A stretch of DNA of 64,000 nt from Chloroflexota bacterium (GTDB taxonomy: Bacteria; Chloroflexota; UBA6077; JACCZL01). The translations under genes were made by a program, and so were the position numbers. The notes beneath the pieces were generated by a model. It was not told the origin of the DNA and did not search any database. It saw only the letters and a list, made by a program, of their open reading frames with translations. The stretch spans positions 1 through 64,000 of the forward strand of contig JADZEM010000174.1 in assembly GCA_020850535.1 (NCBI GenBank). The letters are read 5' to 3'. Of this stretch, positions 1 to 7,975 are shown one piece after another (positions within the stretch are counted from its first letter, which is position 1; each line of letters starts with the position of its first letter).

Positions 1-60
1 AGATCCTTCGCTGCGCTCAGGATGACAATTGCAGCTTGCATGCTTTCACCAACATTGACG

Positions 61-127
61 ACCCACGACCCACGACCCACGACCCACGACCCACGACCCA
101 CGACCCACGACCCACGACCCACGACCC
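61..127. repeat. 7-bp tandem repeat (ACCCACG)n
   Basis: About nine uninterrupted copies of the heptamer ACCCACG lie in front of the first gene. The unit is too short for a CRISPR. The 27 bases at the window start (GCTGCGCTCAGGATGAC) are a half copy of the GTCATCC/GGATGAC hairpin repeat seen elsewhere in the window. No gene is visible in bases 1-222. Confidence 0.9.
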
Positions 128-222
128 GAAATATGACACCCGTTGTCATGTTCGACGCCGTATGGTGATCGGGTGGCACCTGAGGATCGACGGGTACTTT
201 CCCGGGGAGGACGTGGAGAGGT

Positions 223-735
223 ATGACAACGAACACCAGCGGTGCGGCGCAGCCGGTCCAGGGCCGGCCGTTGCTGCCGAAAGATTACGGCGTGCCGGAG
301 TCGGACGAGGGCACCCTGCCGTGGCCGTGGGCGGTGGAGCGCATCGAGCAGGCGCGCAACTACTGGTTCTGCACGACGCGCCCGGACGGTCGCCCCCACG
401 CGATGCCGGCCTGGGGCGCCTGGGTGGATGACGCGTTCTACTTTGACGGCAGCCCGGAGACGCGGCGCGGCAAGAACCTGGCCCAGAATCCGAGCATCGT
501 GGTGCACCTGGAGAGCGGCGACGAGGTCGTGGTGCTGGAGGGCGAGGCGCACCTCGTCGGGAAGCCGGAGCGGGCGTTCGCGGAGAAGCTGGCGGCGGCG
601 CTCGGCGCGAAGTACGGGCCAACCTACGTGCCCACGCCCGACACCTGGGACCAGGGTGGCCTGTACGTCGTGACGCTGAAGGTGGCGTTCGGGTGGGACT
701 CGTTCCCGACGGCGTTGACACGCTGGCGGTTCTGA
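223..735 (+). CDS. Pyridoxamine 5'-phosphate oxidase-like split-barrel protein (FMN/F420)
   Basis: This 170-residue protein has the split beta-barrel fold of the pyridoxamine-phosphate-oxidase/F420-reductase superfamily, a cytoplasmic flavin- or F420-dependent redox fold. Residues 45-115 carry the typical pattern: TTRPDGRPHAMPAWG (51-65), a short FYFDGS strand, and ETRRGKNLAQNP (79-90), which in the family contacts the cofactor phosphate. The ATG start follows GGAGAGG closely, with a second GGGGAGG a little further up. The gene is monocistronic, with a tandem repeat upstream and a hairpin repeat downstream. The family assignment is firm, but the substrate and choice of FMN or F420 cannot be read from the sequence; F420 is common in this type of organism. 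Confidence 0.85.
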   Translation: MTTNTSGAAQPVQGRPLLPKDYGVPESDEGTLPWPWAVERIEQARNYWFCTTRPDGRPHAMPAWGAWVDDAFYFDGSPETRRGKNLAQNPSIVVHLESGDEVVVLEGEAHLVGKPERAFAEKLAAALGAKYGPTYVPTPDTWDQGGLYVVTLKVAFGWDSFPTALTRWRF

Positions 736-751
736 GCCGGCTGCGCACTAG

Positions 752-840
752 AGGCGGTCTGCAACGGTAGCGCGAGGGCTTGTCCCCCGCCCGTTTCATG
801 GTCAGACGGGCAGGGGGCAAGCCCCCGCTACGGGGTGAGC
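752..840. repeat. Hairpin repeat (GTAGCGCGAGGGCTTGTCCCCC type)
   Basis: GTAGCGCGAGGGCTTGTCCCCCGCC is followed about 25 bases later by its near-complement, GGCAGGGGGCAAGCCCCCGCTAC, giving a long imperfect stem. The left arm recurs at about 56193-56220 as GTAGCGCGGGGGCTTGTCC. It lies between the two convergent genes at 735 and 929 and could serve as a bidirectional terminator. Confidence 0.65.
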
Positions 841-882
841 CGATCTGCATTCGTCTCGGCGCGCTGTCGCCAGCGCCAACCG

Positions 883-929
883 ACCGCCACGTACTGACCG
901 CCGCATACTGACCGTCACGTACTGACCGT
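883..929. repeat. 14-bp tandem repeat (CGTACTGACCGYCR)
   Basis: Three and a half copies of a 14-bp unit (CACGTACTGACCGC, CATACTGACCGT, CACGTACTGACCGT and a partial) abut the stop codon of the following minus-strand gene. No function is apparent. Confidence 0.7.
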
Positions 930-2299
930 CACATGTAGCCGAACAGCGGCGGGAACGCGATCACCACCATGGCCGCCCACACCACGTAGACCGTCAGGTA
1001 GCTCGTCTGCCACTGTTCGAGCGCCCCGAACGTGCCCCGGCCGAGCAGGAACCGGATGTACAGCCCGGCTGACCACGTCAAATTGACCAGCAGGATCACG
1101 TTCTCGCCGAGGGCGGCCACGCGGTTGGGCGTGTAGCCAAACTCGGAGATGCGCTCGGCGATGGCCCAGAGCGCCACGGCGTCGGCCAGCAGCGCGCTGA
1201 GCACCAGCACCACCTGCACCACGTCGAAGATGCTCGGCGGCGCGGCCGGATCGCGCGCCGACATCGAGTACAACAGCAGGCCCAGCACCACCACCAGCAG
1301 CAGATCGAACGCGATCAGCACGTTGCGCTCGATGTCCACGCCGCGCCCCGTCCAGGCCAGGGCCAGCAGAAACGCGATCAGCATGGCCGCAAACAGCGGT
1401 GAGAAGAGGCGCGTGAGGACCGGCGCCATGTTCTCGATGACGCTCTGCTTCGCCTCCACCAGCCACGAGCCGACCACCAGCGCCCCGACCGCGCCGCACG
1501 GCAGCAGCCACGATTCGACGAACGACTCCAGATCGATCCCGATGGCGATGAACGTGATCCCCGTGAACATGGTCAGGACGCCGCCGCCGAGGGCGATCAG
1601 CACGTAGTAGATGAACAGCTCGCCAGAGAAGCGGATGAAGTCCATCCGCCCGCTGACCTGATTCCAGCGCCCGCCCGCGTAGGCGATCCCCACGGCCAGC
1701 CAGAGCGCGATGGGCAGGTGCAGCGCCGTCAGCGCCTCGGTGTGGCCGTTCCTGGTGAACGGGTAGGCGTTGGCGAAGACCACCGCCGCGAGAAAGCCGA
1801 CGCCGCACCAGCGGACCGCCGCGGTGCTGAGCTGCCGTTTCCAGACGAAGTAGAGCGTCAGCAGCGGCAGCACGAACAGGCTCAGGTTGCGCGCGTAGAA
1901 GCCGCCCTGTTCGGCCACGTACAGCCCGAAGAGCGCAGGCGCCTTGATCAGCAGGGCCGCTGCCACCGCCAGTCCGAAGGCGACCATCGCATCCTTGCGC
2001 GCCGTGGCGTGGGACGCCTCGCTCTCGGATGGGACGACGACCAGCTGTTTCCAGAGCCGCTCCGAGTGCTCCCGTGCGAACTCCCGTGACAGGGCGTCGA
2101 GGCTGCCCATCCGCTTGACGGCCACCAGGAACGCCTCGTCCGTGGCCAGCCCGGACTCCTCCAGCACGGCGACCTGCTCGCGCAGGTGATCCTCAAGCTC
2201 GGCGATATCTGACGTGTGGATCGCCTGCCGTCGCCGGAGATAGGTGCGCCACTGATCGATCTGCTCTTCGAGCGATATCGTCTGACTGAGCGCACTCAT
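929..2299 (-). CDS. Membrane protein with permease-prefix N-terminal domain (DUF4153-like)
   Basis: The 456-residue protein begins with a soluble segment of about 75 residues (LEEQIDQWRTYLRRRQAIHTSDI...ELEDHLREQV...LSREFAREHSERLW). This matches the permease-prefix/HAAS-type helix bundle common in proteins encoded beside PadR regulators. About ten hydrophobic segments follow. The C-terminal GYTPNRVAALGENVILLVNL resembles the NRVAVL signature of DUF4153 membrane proteins. The gene starts 3 bases after the PadR-like stop codon, so the two form an operon. A role in envelope stress or transport would be typical of such pairs, but no substrate can be inferred. Confidence 0.75.
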   Translation of the reverse strand: MSALSQTISLEEQIDQWRTYLRRRQAIHTSDIAELEDHLREQVAVLEESGLATDEAFLVAVKRMGSLDALSREFAREHSERLWKQLVVVPSESEASHATARKDAMVAFGLAVAAALLIKAPALFGLYVAEQGGFYARNLSLFVLPLLTLYFVWKRQLSTAAVRWCGVGFLAAVVFANAYPFTRNGHTEALTALHLPIALWLAVGIAYAGGRWNQVSGRMDFIRFSGELFIYYVLIALGGGVLTMFTGITFIAIGIDLESFVESWLLPCGAVGALVVGSWLVEAKQSVIENMAPVLTRLFSPLFAAMLIAFLLALAWTGRGVDIERNVLIAFDLLLVVVLGLLLYSMSARDPAAPPSIFDVVQVVLVLSALLADAVALWAIAERISEFGYTPNRVAALGENVILLVNLTWSAGLYIRFLLGRGTFGALEQWQTSYLTVYVVWAAMVVIAFPPLFGYM

Positions 2300-2302
2300 C
2301 GG

Positions 2303-2689
2303 TCAGGCTCCCTGCGGACGTGGAAGGGCGGACGGCGAGCGCCCCGCCGAGGCGGGCGAGGACAAGACCTGCCAGATACCCCGCAGCGTGGCATCCACTG
2401 CCTGCCACTGACGACGCTCCTCGGCAAGCTGTGACCGCCCGCCATCCGTGATCCGGTAGTACTTGCGGCGGCGTCCGCTCTCCGCCGTCTGCCAGCGCGC
2501 CTCGATGAAGCCGAGCCGTTCGAGGCGATGCAGGACCGGGTAGAGCATGCCGTCCGTCCACTGGATGTGGCCGCCAGACAGCTCCTGCACGCGCTTGAGG
2601 ATGGCGTAGCCGTAGCTGTCGCCGTCGGCCAGGATCGCGAGGACCATCGGGGTGGAGGATGCGGCGATCAGGTCTTTGTTGATCTCCAT
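2303..2689 (-). CDS. PadR-family transcriptional regulator
   Basis: A 128-residue PadR-type winged-helix repressor. Residues 1-85 show the family signature: DLIAASSTPMVLAILADGDSYGYAI, then GHIQWTDGMLYPVLHRLERLGFIEARW, and GRRRKYYRITDGGR for the wing. An ATG at 2689 preceded by AGGTGA gives the family-standard N-terminus; an upstream in-frame ATG would add 29 unrelated residues. It is the first gene of a two-gene minus-strand operon with the permease-prefix membrane protein, an arrangement in which PadR proteins usually repress their own operon. Confidence 0.9.
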   Translation of the reverse strand: MEINKDLIAASSTPMVLAILADGDSYGYAILKRVQELSGGHIQWTDGMLYPVLHRLERLGFIEARWQTAESGRRRKYYRITDGGRSQLAEERRQWQAVDATLRGIWQVLSSPASAGRSPSALPRPQGA

Positions 2690-2755
2690 CGGGTCACCTG
2701 TGAGGCAGCGCGCCGGAGGGCGCACGCCGATCTCAGCTCCATGTCTTGCACCTCT

Positions 2756-2776
2756 ATACATAGCAGTCCAATACAT
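2756..2776 (-). promoter_or_regulatory. Putative PadR operator: ATGTAT direct repeat
   Basis: Upstream of the PadR gene, the minus strand reads ATGTAT, nine bases, ATGTAT, within an A+T-rich island in otherwise G+C-rich DNA. PadR proteins typically bind sites built on ATGT/ACAT half-sites near their own promoter. The assignment as operator is inference. Confidence 0.45.
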
Positions 2777-2792
2777 TGCAGCGCAAGATCTC

Positions 2793-2850
2793 GGCGGGGT
2801 TTCAAGCCCCGACGACGCTGCACGACGGGCTCACCATGCGATTGCCAGGG
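2793..2850. repeat. Solo end of the MITE-like hairpin element (copy D)
   Basis: GGCGGGGTTTCAAGCCCCGAC followed by CGACGCTGCACGACGGGCTCACCATGCGATTGCC matches, with substitutions, the terminal 60 bases of the element at 53729-53895. Only one end is present, so this is a decayed or partial copy. Confidence 0.7.
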
Positions 2851-2890
2851 TCGCCGTCCGCAGCACGGTGCTGCTCCCGGCAGCCCGGCC

Positions 2891-2896
2891 TATAAT
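2891..2896 (+). promoter_or_regulatory. Putative -10 box TATAAT
   Basis: TATAATCGGC sits 32 bases before the GTG start of the metallo-beta-lactamase gene. The same TATAATCGGC string occurs before the glycosyltransferase at 40521. No clear -35 hexamer is visible. Confidence 0.5.
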
Positions 2897-2928
2897 CGGC
2901 CCCGGACCGACTACCGGGAGGCGCGCGC

Positions 2929-3750
2929 GTGACGAGGATGTTCATCGGGTCGCTGGAAGTCGCGGTGGTGTCCGATGGCGGGCTGGCGCTCGATCCGGCG
3001 CGGGTGTTCGGGCGGGTCTCCGAGGCCGACTGGCGGCCCGTCGCGCCCCTCGACGAGCATGGGCAGATCCCGGTGGGCGTGAACTGCCTGCTGATCCGCG
3101 CTGGCGAGCGCCGCATCCTGCTGGACACCGGCGGCGGGGCCGATCTCGCCGCCGAGCGCGGCCAGAACTGCGGCCAACTGCTCTCGGCGCTGGCCGCCCT
3201 CGGAACCGATCCTGCCGACATCGACACGGTCGTGATCAGCCACGCCCACTGGGACCACGCCGGCGGCGCCAGCATCCGCGACGGCGGCCGCCGCGTGCCG
3301 ACCTTCCCGAACGCCAGCTACTGGCTCTGGCAGGGCGAGTGGGACTACTGGATGAACCCGGCGCTGCCCGAGCGACCGGCCTTCCTGGACGACGCCTTGC
3401 CACCGCTGGTCGAGCATGGCCGCCTGACCCTGACCGACGGCGAGGTGGAGGTTGCGCCGGGCGTCCGGATCGTCACCGCGCCCGGCCACACCCCCGGCCA
3501 CCTGATCGTGACGCTGACGTCTGGCTCGGAGATGGGCGTCTACACCGGCGACATGTTCCACCACCCGGCCCAGATCGAGCACCCGGAGTGGTCGCCGTTG
3601 TTCGACGTGCTGCCAGAATTGTCTGCCGAGACCCGCCGGCGCGTCTTCGAGCAGGCCCGCCGCGAGGGGCAGATCCTGCTGACGGCCCATCTGCCAACGC
3701 CGGGGATTGTGCGGCTGCCGGCGGGCGGCGGCGTGGAGGCGCTCGGATGA
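2929..3750 (+). CDS. MBL-fold metallo-hydrolase
   Basis: A 273-residue cytoplasmic hydrolase of the metallo-beta-lactamase superfamily, of the lactonase/N-acyl-homoserine-lactonase-like type by layout. Metal-binding motifs are complete: HAHWDH (105-110), APGHTPGH with His187, D208 in YTGDMF, and His254 in LTAHLP. The GTG start at 2929 has CGGGAGG six bases upstream. Its stop overlaps the next gene's ATG (ATGA), so it is co-translated with the HAD hydrolase. The substrate is unknown; lactone or ester hydrolysis is the usual activity of this architecture. Confidence 0.85.
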   Translation: MTRMFIGSLEVAVVSDGGLALDPARVFGRVSEADWRPVAPLDEHGQIPVGVNCLLIRAGERRILLDTGGGADLAAERGQNCGQLLSALAALGTDPADIDTVVISHAHWDHAGGASIRDGGRRVPTFPNASYWLWQGEWDYWMNPALPERPAFLDDALPPLVEHGRLTLTDGEVEVAPGVRIVTAPGHTPGHLIVTLTSGSEMGVYTGDMFHHPAQIEHPEWSPLFDVLPELSAETRRRVFEQARREGQILLTAHLPTPGIVRLPAGGGVEALG

Positions 3751-4427
3751 GCCACCCGGCTCTGCGCGACCGCTCGACCCTTGGGGCCGTCTGCATCGAC
3801 ATGGGCAGCGTCGTGGTGGACGAGCACCCGACGTGGTCGTACTGGCAGAGGCTGGCGCTCAAGCACCTGCGCGAGGGCGGCCTGTCCGTCAGCCGCCAGC
3901 AACTGCGGGATGCTCTCCGCGCCGCCATGATGGCCCATGCGCCGCGCGTCAGCTCGCACGCGTTCAGCGCGCTCGGCGGCGACCCGGCCATCCCCCGGCA
4001 GATCTGGCGGACCTTCTCCAACCGCGACCGCGTGCTGCCCTACGCCGACGCGGCGTTGGCGCGGCTGGCGCAGCGGTATCCGCTGGTGATGGTGGCGAAC
4101 CAGGGGCTGCACGCGCGCGCCCTGCTGGAGGGCGCGGGAGTGGATCGCCACTTCTCGCTGATGCTGCTCTCGGATGAGATCAAGATCAGTAAACCTGACG
4201 AACGCATCTTCCAGATGGCGCTCGATCACCTGAGCATGGCCCCCGAGCGCGTCGCGATGCTCGGCGACCGCTTCGACCTCGACATCGAGTCGTCGCGGAA
4301 GGTGGGGATGCTGGCGATCCGGATTCGGCGCGGGCCGTTCGCCTGCCAGCAGCCGGCGCGGCCCGAGCAGACGCCGCACCTGACGTTCAACAGCCTGGCG
4401 TCGGCGGCGCGGTGGCTGGCGCCGTAG
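3747..4427 (+). CDS. HAD-superfamily hydrolase
   Basis: A 226-residue haloacid-dehalogenase-like hydrolase, probably a phosphatase. Motif I is CIDMGSVVVD: the nucleophilic Asp18 is present, while the usual second Asp (D+2) is Gly, as in the DLGGVL-type branch of the superfamily. Motif III is KISKPDERIF and motif IV is MLGDRFDLDIESSRKVGM. A helical cap lies between residues 30 and 100. The start ATG overlaps the preceding MBL stop codon, indicating an operon. Loss of the general acid/base Asp leaves classical phosphatase activity uncertain. Confidence 0.8.
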   Translation: MSHPALRDRSTLGAVCIDMGSVVVDEHPTWSYWQRLALKHLREGGLSVSRQQLRDALRAAMMAHAPRVSSHAFSALGGDPAIPRQIWRTFSNRDRVLPYADAALARLAQRYPLVMVANQGLHARALLEGAGVDRHFSLMLLSDEIKISKPDERIFQMALDHLSMAPERVAMLGDRFDLDIESSRKVGMLAIRIRRGPFACQQPARPEQTPHLTFNSLASAARWLAP

Positions 4428-4446
4428 GAGCGGTGCCCCTCACCCC

Positions 4447-4995
4447 CTACGGCGCCAGCCGGTGCGCCGCCTTCCGGTCCTGCTCGATGCGGAGCACCCA
4501 GTAGGCCAGCACCTCGGCCAGCGTCGCGCCAAGCTCGCGGATGAAGTCCAGGTGCGTGCCGCGCGGGCGCGTCCCGATGCGGTAGGTCGAGATGCCGATC
4601 ACCACCGCCAGCGCCGAGTCCTCCTCCGGGGCCGTCTCCAGCAGGTCCGGGCGGGTGCCCCAGCAGCCCAGGCGCGGGTTCGGCTCGCCGCTCTCCAGCG
4701 GCTGCGGATCGTAGAAGTCCACCGTCAGCTCGGTCAGCTTGCTGCACAGGAACGACCAGAGCGTTGAGGCCCGCGCGTTGTCGCAGCCGAGATCGCTGAG
4801 GGTCAGCGGCTTGTCGTCCAGCAGCACCATCAGCTGCACAAGGTCGGTGTCTGGCTCGTCCGGCACTTCGGCGATGACCGGCGAGATCAGGATGTGGAAG
4901 ATGCGCGCGCCGACCCGCAGCTTGCTGTCGACGGCCGGCCGCGACAGGTCAGGCAGGGGAAACGGCCACTCGGGATCGAGACGGTTATCTGGCAT
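4447..4995 (-). CDS. Hypothetical protein
   Basis: A 182-residue acidic protein that I do not recognise. It starts MPDNRLDPEWPFPLPDL, has alternating hydrophobic strands (RVGARIFHILISPVIAEV, VQLMVLLDD, SALAVVIGISTYRIG) and ends in a long helix (FIRELGATLAEVLAYWVLRIEQDRKAA). There is no signal peptide or membrane segment. Its ATG overlaps the 3' end of the upstream amidohydrolase by 11 bases, so both are read from one transcript. The overlap and consistent codon use make it a real gene. Confidence 0.7.
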   Translation of the reverse strand: MPDNRLDPEWPFPLPDLSRPAVDSKLRVGARIFHILISPVIAEVPDEPDTDLVQLMVLLDDKPLTLSDLGCDNARASTLWSFLCSKLTELTVDFYDPQPLESGEPNPRLGCWGTRPDLLETAPEEDSALAVVIGISTYRIGTRPRGTHLDFIRELGATLAEVLAYWVLRIEQDRKAAHRLAP

Positions 4996-6241
4996 GCTGG
5001 ATCTGGTCCACCGGGCCGCTCGGCCGCTTGACGACCGCCCCGCCCTTCACTACCCACTGAATGTTGCTGTTGTCGGCCATCAGCCGAATCTCCGCGAGCG
5101 GATCGCCCTTGACGACCAGGATGTCGGCCAGCTTGCCCTCGGTCAGGGTGCCAAGTCGGTCGGCCAGCCCGCAGGCGTCGGCCGCCACGCGGGTGGCCGC
5201 TTCGAGCGCCTGGCCGGCGCTGAAGCCGCACTCCGTCATGTAGCGCAGCTCGATGGCGTTCTCGCCGGGCTTGTTGAAGGGCGTCCCACAGTCCGTGCCG
5301 AACGCCACCTTGACGCCGTTCTCATGGGCCATCCGCACGCTCTTACGGTGCCAGACGCCGATCTGCTCGCCCTTGGCGACGACGTGCGGGGCGATGCCGC
5401 CGGCCGTGCCATGATCGACGATGTGCTGACCGGCGATGATCGTCGGCACGAGAAACGTGCCGGCCTTCGCCATCATCGAGACGGCTTCCTCGTCCAGCAT
5501 CGTGCCGTGCTCGATGGTGTCGATGCCGGCCTTGACGGCCTCTTTGACGCCCATGCCGCCGTGGCAGTGGCCCGCCACCTTGACGCCAAGCTGATGCGCC
5601 TGCGAGATGGCAGCGTGCAGCTCCTCGGGCGTCCACTGGAGCGCGCCGACCTCCGAGCCGTCGGTCATCACGCCGCCGGTAACCAGCAGCTTGATCAGGT
5701 TGACGCGCATCTTGACCCAGGTGCGGACGGTCCGCCGGGCCTCATCCGGCCCGTTGACGATACCCTCACGGTTGACGCTGACGTCCGGCCGGTAGTAGCT
5801 GTCGCCGTGGCCGCCGGGGACCGTCAGCGACATGCCGGCCGCCAGCACCCGTGGCCCGACCAGCAGCCCGGCGTCGAACGCCTGACGGATCGCCACGTTG
5901 CTGAAGCCCGGCGAGCTGAGGTCGCGGACGGTCGTGAAGCCGGCCATCAGCATGGTGCGGGCGTTGGCCGCCCCCTGGAGCGACACCAGCGGCAACAGGT
6001 CTTTGAGCCGCTGCAATTCGTAGTTGGCCGCGCCAGACGACGGCAAATGCACGTGCGAGTCGATCATGCCCGGCATCACGAAGCCGCCTGCTGCGTCGAT
6101 CCGCGTGGCGTCGGCCGGCAGCGTAGCCTCCGGCCCCTGCACGGCGGCGATGCACCCGTCCCGCACCACGACCGTGCCCGGCCTCGGATCGGCGCCGGTC
6201 CCGTCCCAGACTCGTCCACCCACAATCACGACGTCGGACAC
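4985..6241 (-). CDS. Metal-dependent amidohydrolase (imidazolonepropionase/Xaa-Pro dipeptidase-like)
   Basis: A 418-residue amidohydrolase-superfamily enzyme with the complete binuclear metal set: HVH (63-65) in GMIDSHVHLP, Lys184 in NLIKLLVTGG (probable carboxylated lysine), HCH (225-227), His245 in TIEHGT and Asp317 in AFGTDCGTPF. The N- and C-terminal beta-sandwich pieces are present (VIVGGRVWDGTG; KLADILVVKGDPLAE). Such proteins hydrolyse cyclic amides or dipeptides in the cytoplasm. It starts at GTG with CTGGAGGCGC upstream and leads a two-gene operon with the hypothetical protein at 4447. Confidence 0.88.
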   Translation of the reverse strand: MSDVVIVGGRVWDGTGADPRPGTVVVRDGCIAAVQGPEATLPADATRIDAAGGFVMPGMIDSHVHLPSSGAANYELQRLKDLLPLVSLQGAANARTMLMAGFTTVRDLSSPGFSNVAIRQAFDAGLLVGPRVLAAGMSLTVPGGHGDSYYRPDVSVNREGIVNGPDEARRTVRTWVKMRVNLIKLLVTGGVMTDGSEVGALQWTPEELHAAISQAHQLGVKVAGHCHGGMGVKEAVKAGIDTIEHGTMLDEEAVSMMAKAGTFLVPTIIAGQHIVDHGTAGGIAPHVVAKGEQIGVWHRKSVRMAHENGVKVAFGTDCGTPFNKPGENAIELRYMTECGFSAGQALEAATRVAADACGLADRLGTLTEGKLADILVVKGDPLAEIRLMADNSNIQWVVKGGAVVKRPSGPVDQIQHAR

Positions 6242-6345
6242 GTGCGCCTCCAGCTACGACAGGGAATGAGCGGCCACGACCGGGCGGCCGGTCGCCAGGA
6301 GAAAGTGTACCAGCGCGGCCCCGCTCCCCCGCGTGTGACTGCGAG

Positions 6346-7608
6346 CTACGCCGTCGCCGTGGCCGGCTCGATCTTCCGCAGGCGCGTGTTGATCCAGAGC
6401 GACATGCCGGCCGCGATGAACCCGAACAGCGCCGAGATCAGGAACGCCAGCGTGTAGTCGCCGAAGAGGTCGCGCGCCACGCCGCTGCCGTACGAAGCGA
6501 CCGCCCCGCCCACCATGTGCGAGAACGAGATCCAGCCGAAGACCGTCGCGAGGCTGGCCCGCCCGAACCGCTCGGCCGTCAGCGCGATGGTCGGCGGGAC
6601 AGTGGCGATGTAGTCCAGCCCGAACATCACCGAGAAGACGATCAGCCCCGTCTCGGTGGTCACCGACGGAAGCAGCACCAGCGAGGCCGCCCGGAAGGCG
6701 TAGTACGTCGCCAGCAGCACGCGCGGGCTGAAGCGGTCCGTCAGGTAGCCCGAGCAGATCGTGCCGATGACGTTGAACGCCCCGATCAAGGCCAACGAGC
6801 CGGCCGCCACCGTCTCGGTGAAGCCGTGCTCCAGCGCGTGCGGGATCAGGTGGGTGCCGATCAGCCCGTTGCTGGTGAAACCGCAGACGAAGAAACTGCC
6901 CGCCAGCAGCCAGAAGTCGCGCGTCCGCATCGCCTCCGACATCGGGGTGGTGCGCTGATCGGCGGCCGCCATGCCGGCCGGGGCATCGGCCGCGCCGTAC
7001 GCCTCGATCCCGACCTGGGCCGGCGCGTCCCGCACGATCAGCAGCACCACCGGGACCAGCGCCAGCAAGAGCGCGGCCCCGAGCAGGATCGCGGCGCGCC
7101 AGCCGAAGTTGACCGTCAGCGACATCATGATCGGCACGAAGATCAGCGCGCCGGCCGACGATCCTGCTCCGAGGATGCCCGTCACCAGCCCGCGCCGCGC
7201 CACGAACCAGCGCGAGGCCAGGGCCGCGCCGAGGGGGATCGCCAGGACGCCCGTCGCCAGGCCGACGATCATGCCCCAGATGACGGTAAGCTGGACGATG
7301 TTCTGGAGGAAGTAGAGGACCGCCGTCCCAAACGCCGAGACCATCAGCGCGCCCGTCAGCAGGCGCATCGGTCCGAATCGCCCGATCAACCGGCCGCTGA
7401 ACGGGCCGCCCAGACCGTAGGCCAGGATACTGATGCCGATGGCGAACGAGATCGCCGAGCGGGTCCAGGTGAACTCCTCTTCCAGCGGCTTGATGATCAG
7501 CCCGGGGATGTTACGGATGCCGGCCGAGATCAAGAGGACCAGGAAAATGATCGCCACCACGAACCAGCCGTAGTGGACGCCCATGCGGGATGCGACTCTC
7601 GCCAGCAT
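6346..7608 (-). CDS. MFS transporter (oxalate/formate or monocarboxylate type)
   Basis: A 420-residue major facilitator with twelve predicted membrane helices in two bundles separated by a charged loop near residues 195-230. The loop 2-3 region reads GLGGPFSGRLIGRFGPMRLL, the MFS signature, and the N-terminus MGVHYGWFVVAIIFLVLLISAG is typical of the OFA/monocarboxylate branch. ATG at 7608 is preceded by GGGGAG. It is a single minus-strand gene downstream of the small membrane protein at 7707. Organic-anion transport is the best guess; the substrate is not readable. Confidence 0.85.
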   Translation of the reverse strand: MLARVASRMGVHYGWFVVAIIFLVLLISAGIRNIPGLIIKPLEEEFTWTRSAISFAIGISILAYGLGGPFSGRLIGRFGPMRLLTGALMVSAFGTAVLYFLQNIVQLTVIWGMIVGLATGVLAIPLGAALASRWFVARRGLVTGILGAGSSAGALIFVPIMMSLTVNFGWRAAILLGAALLLALVPVVLLIVRDAPAQVGIEAYGAADAPAGMAAADQRTTPMSEAMRTRDFWLLAGSFFVCGFTSNGLIGTHLIPHALEHGFTETVAAGSLALIGAFNVIGTICSGYLTDRFSPRVLLATYYAFRAASLVLLPSVTTETGLIVFSVMFGLDYIATVPPTIALTAERFGRASLATVFGWISFSHMVGGAVASYGSGVARDLFGDYTLAFLISALFGFIAAGMSLWINTRLRKIEPATATA

Positions 7609-7706
7609 CTGTCTCCCCTAACGCGAACTGCCGCCGCCAGTCTGGCGACAGGAGCAACACCCGGGCGGGTGTCGCTATTCCGGAGCAAGTGACCTGCTCG
7701 GGAAGT

Positions 7707-7925
7707 TTACCGCTTCCGGCGCGCCCGAATGGTGACCACCAGCACAATCGCCACGACGGCGGCGATCAGCCCGACGATCAGGATGTCGAAGCCGCCGGCC
7801 GGCGCAACATCCGCGGCCGGCGCCGCGGAGGCGGTGCGCGCCTCTTCGAGGGTCGGCTTGATCGGGACGATGTCGCGGAGCCGGTCTGCGGTCTCGAGCG
7901 TCGTGCTCGTGAACAGGAGCGCCAT
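7707..7925 (-). CDS. Small single-pass membrane protein
   Basis: A 72-residue protein: a soluble N-terminal half (TADRLRDIVPIKPTLEEARTAS), an Ala/Pro stretch, one hydrophobic helix (about residues 47-66) and a basic tail (RARRKR). ATG at 7925 has AGGTGG upstream. The same reading frame continues upstream only as the antisense-frame shadow of the next gene, so I place the start here. It lies 50 bases after the histidine-rich membrane protein and may be its small partner. Confidence 0.65.
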   Translation of the reverse strand: MALLFTSTTLETADRLRDIVPIKPTLEEARTASAAPAADVAPAGGFDILIVGLIAAVVAIVLVVTIRARRKR

Positions 7926-7975
7926 AGATGCCACCTCACCTCCCGCGTGCGCCGCTGCCATCGCCGGGCACGGCG

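Noticed and set aside
61-127. CRISPR-like array
   Set aside because: The repeat unit is seven bases with no spacers.
4739-6457. Long plus-strand ORF of 572 codons
   Set aside because: It is antisense to the amidohydrolase, low in recognisable motifs, and rich in Arg/His/Asp as expected of a shadow frame in G+C-rich DNA.
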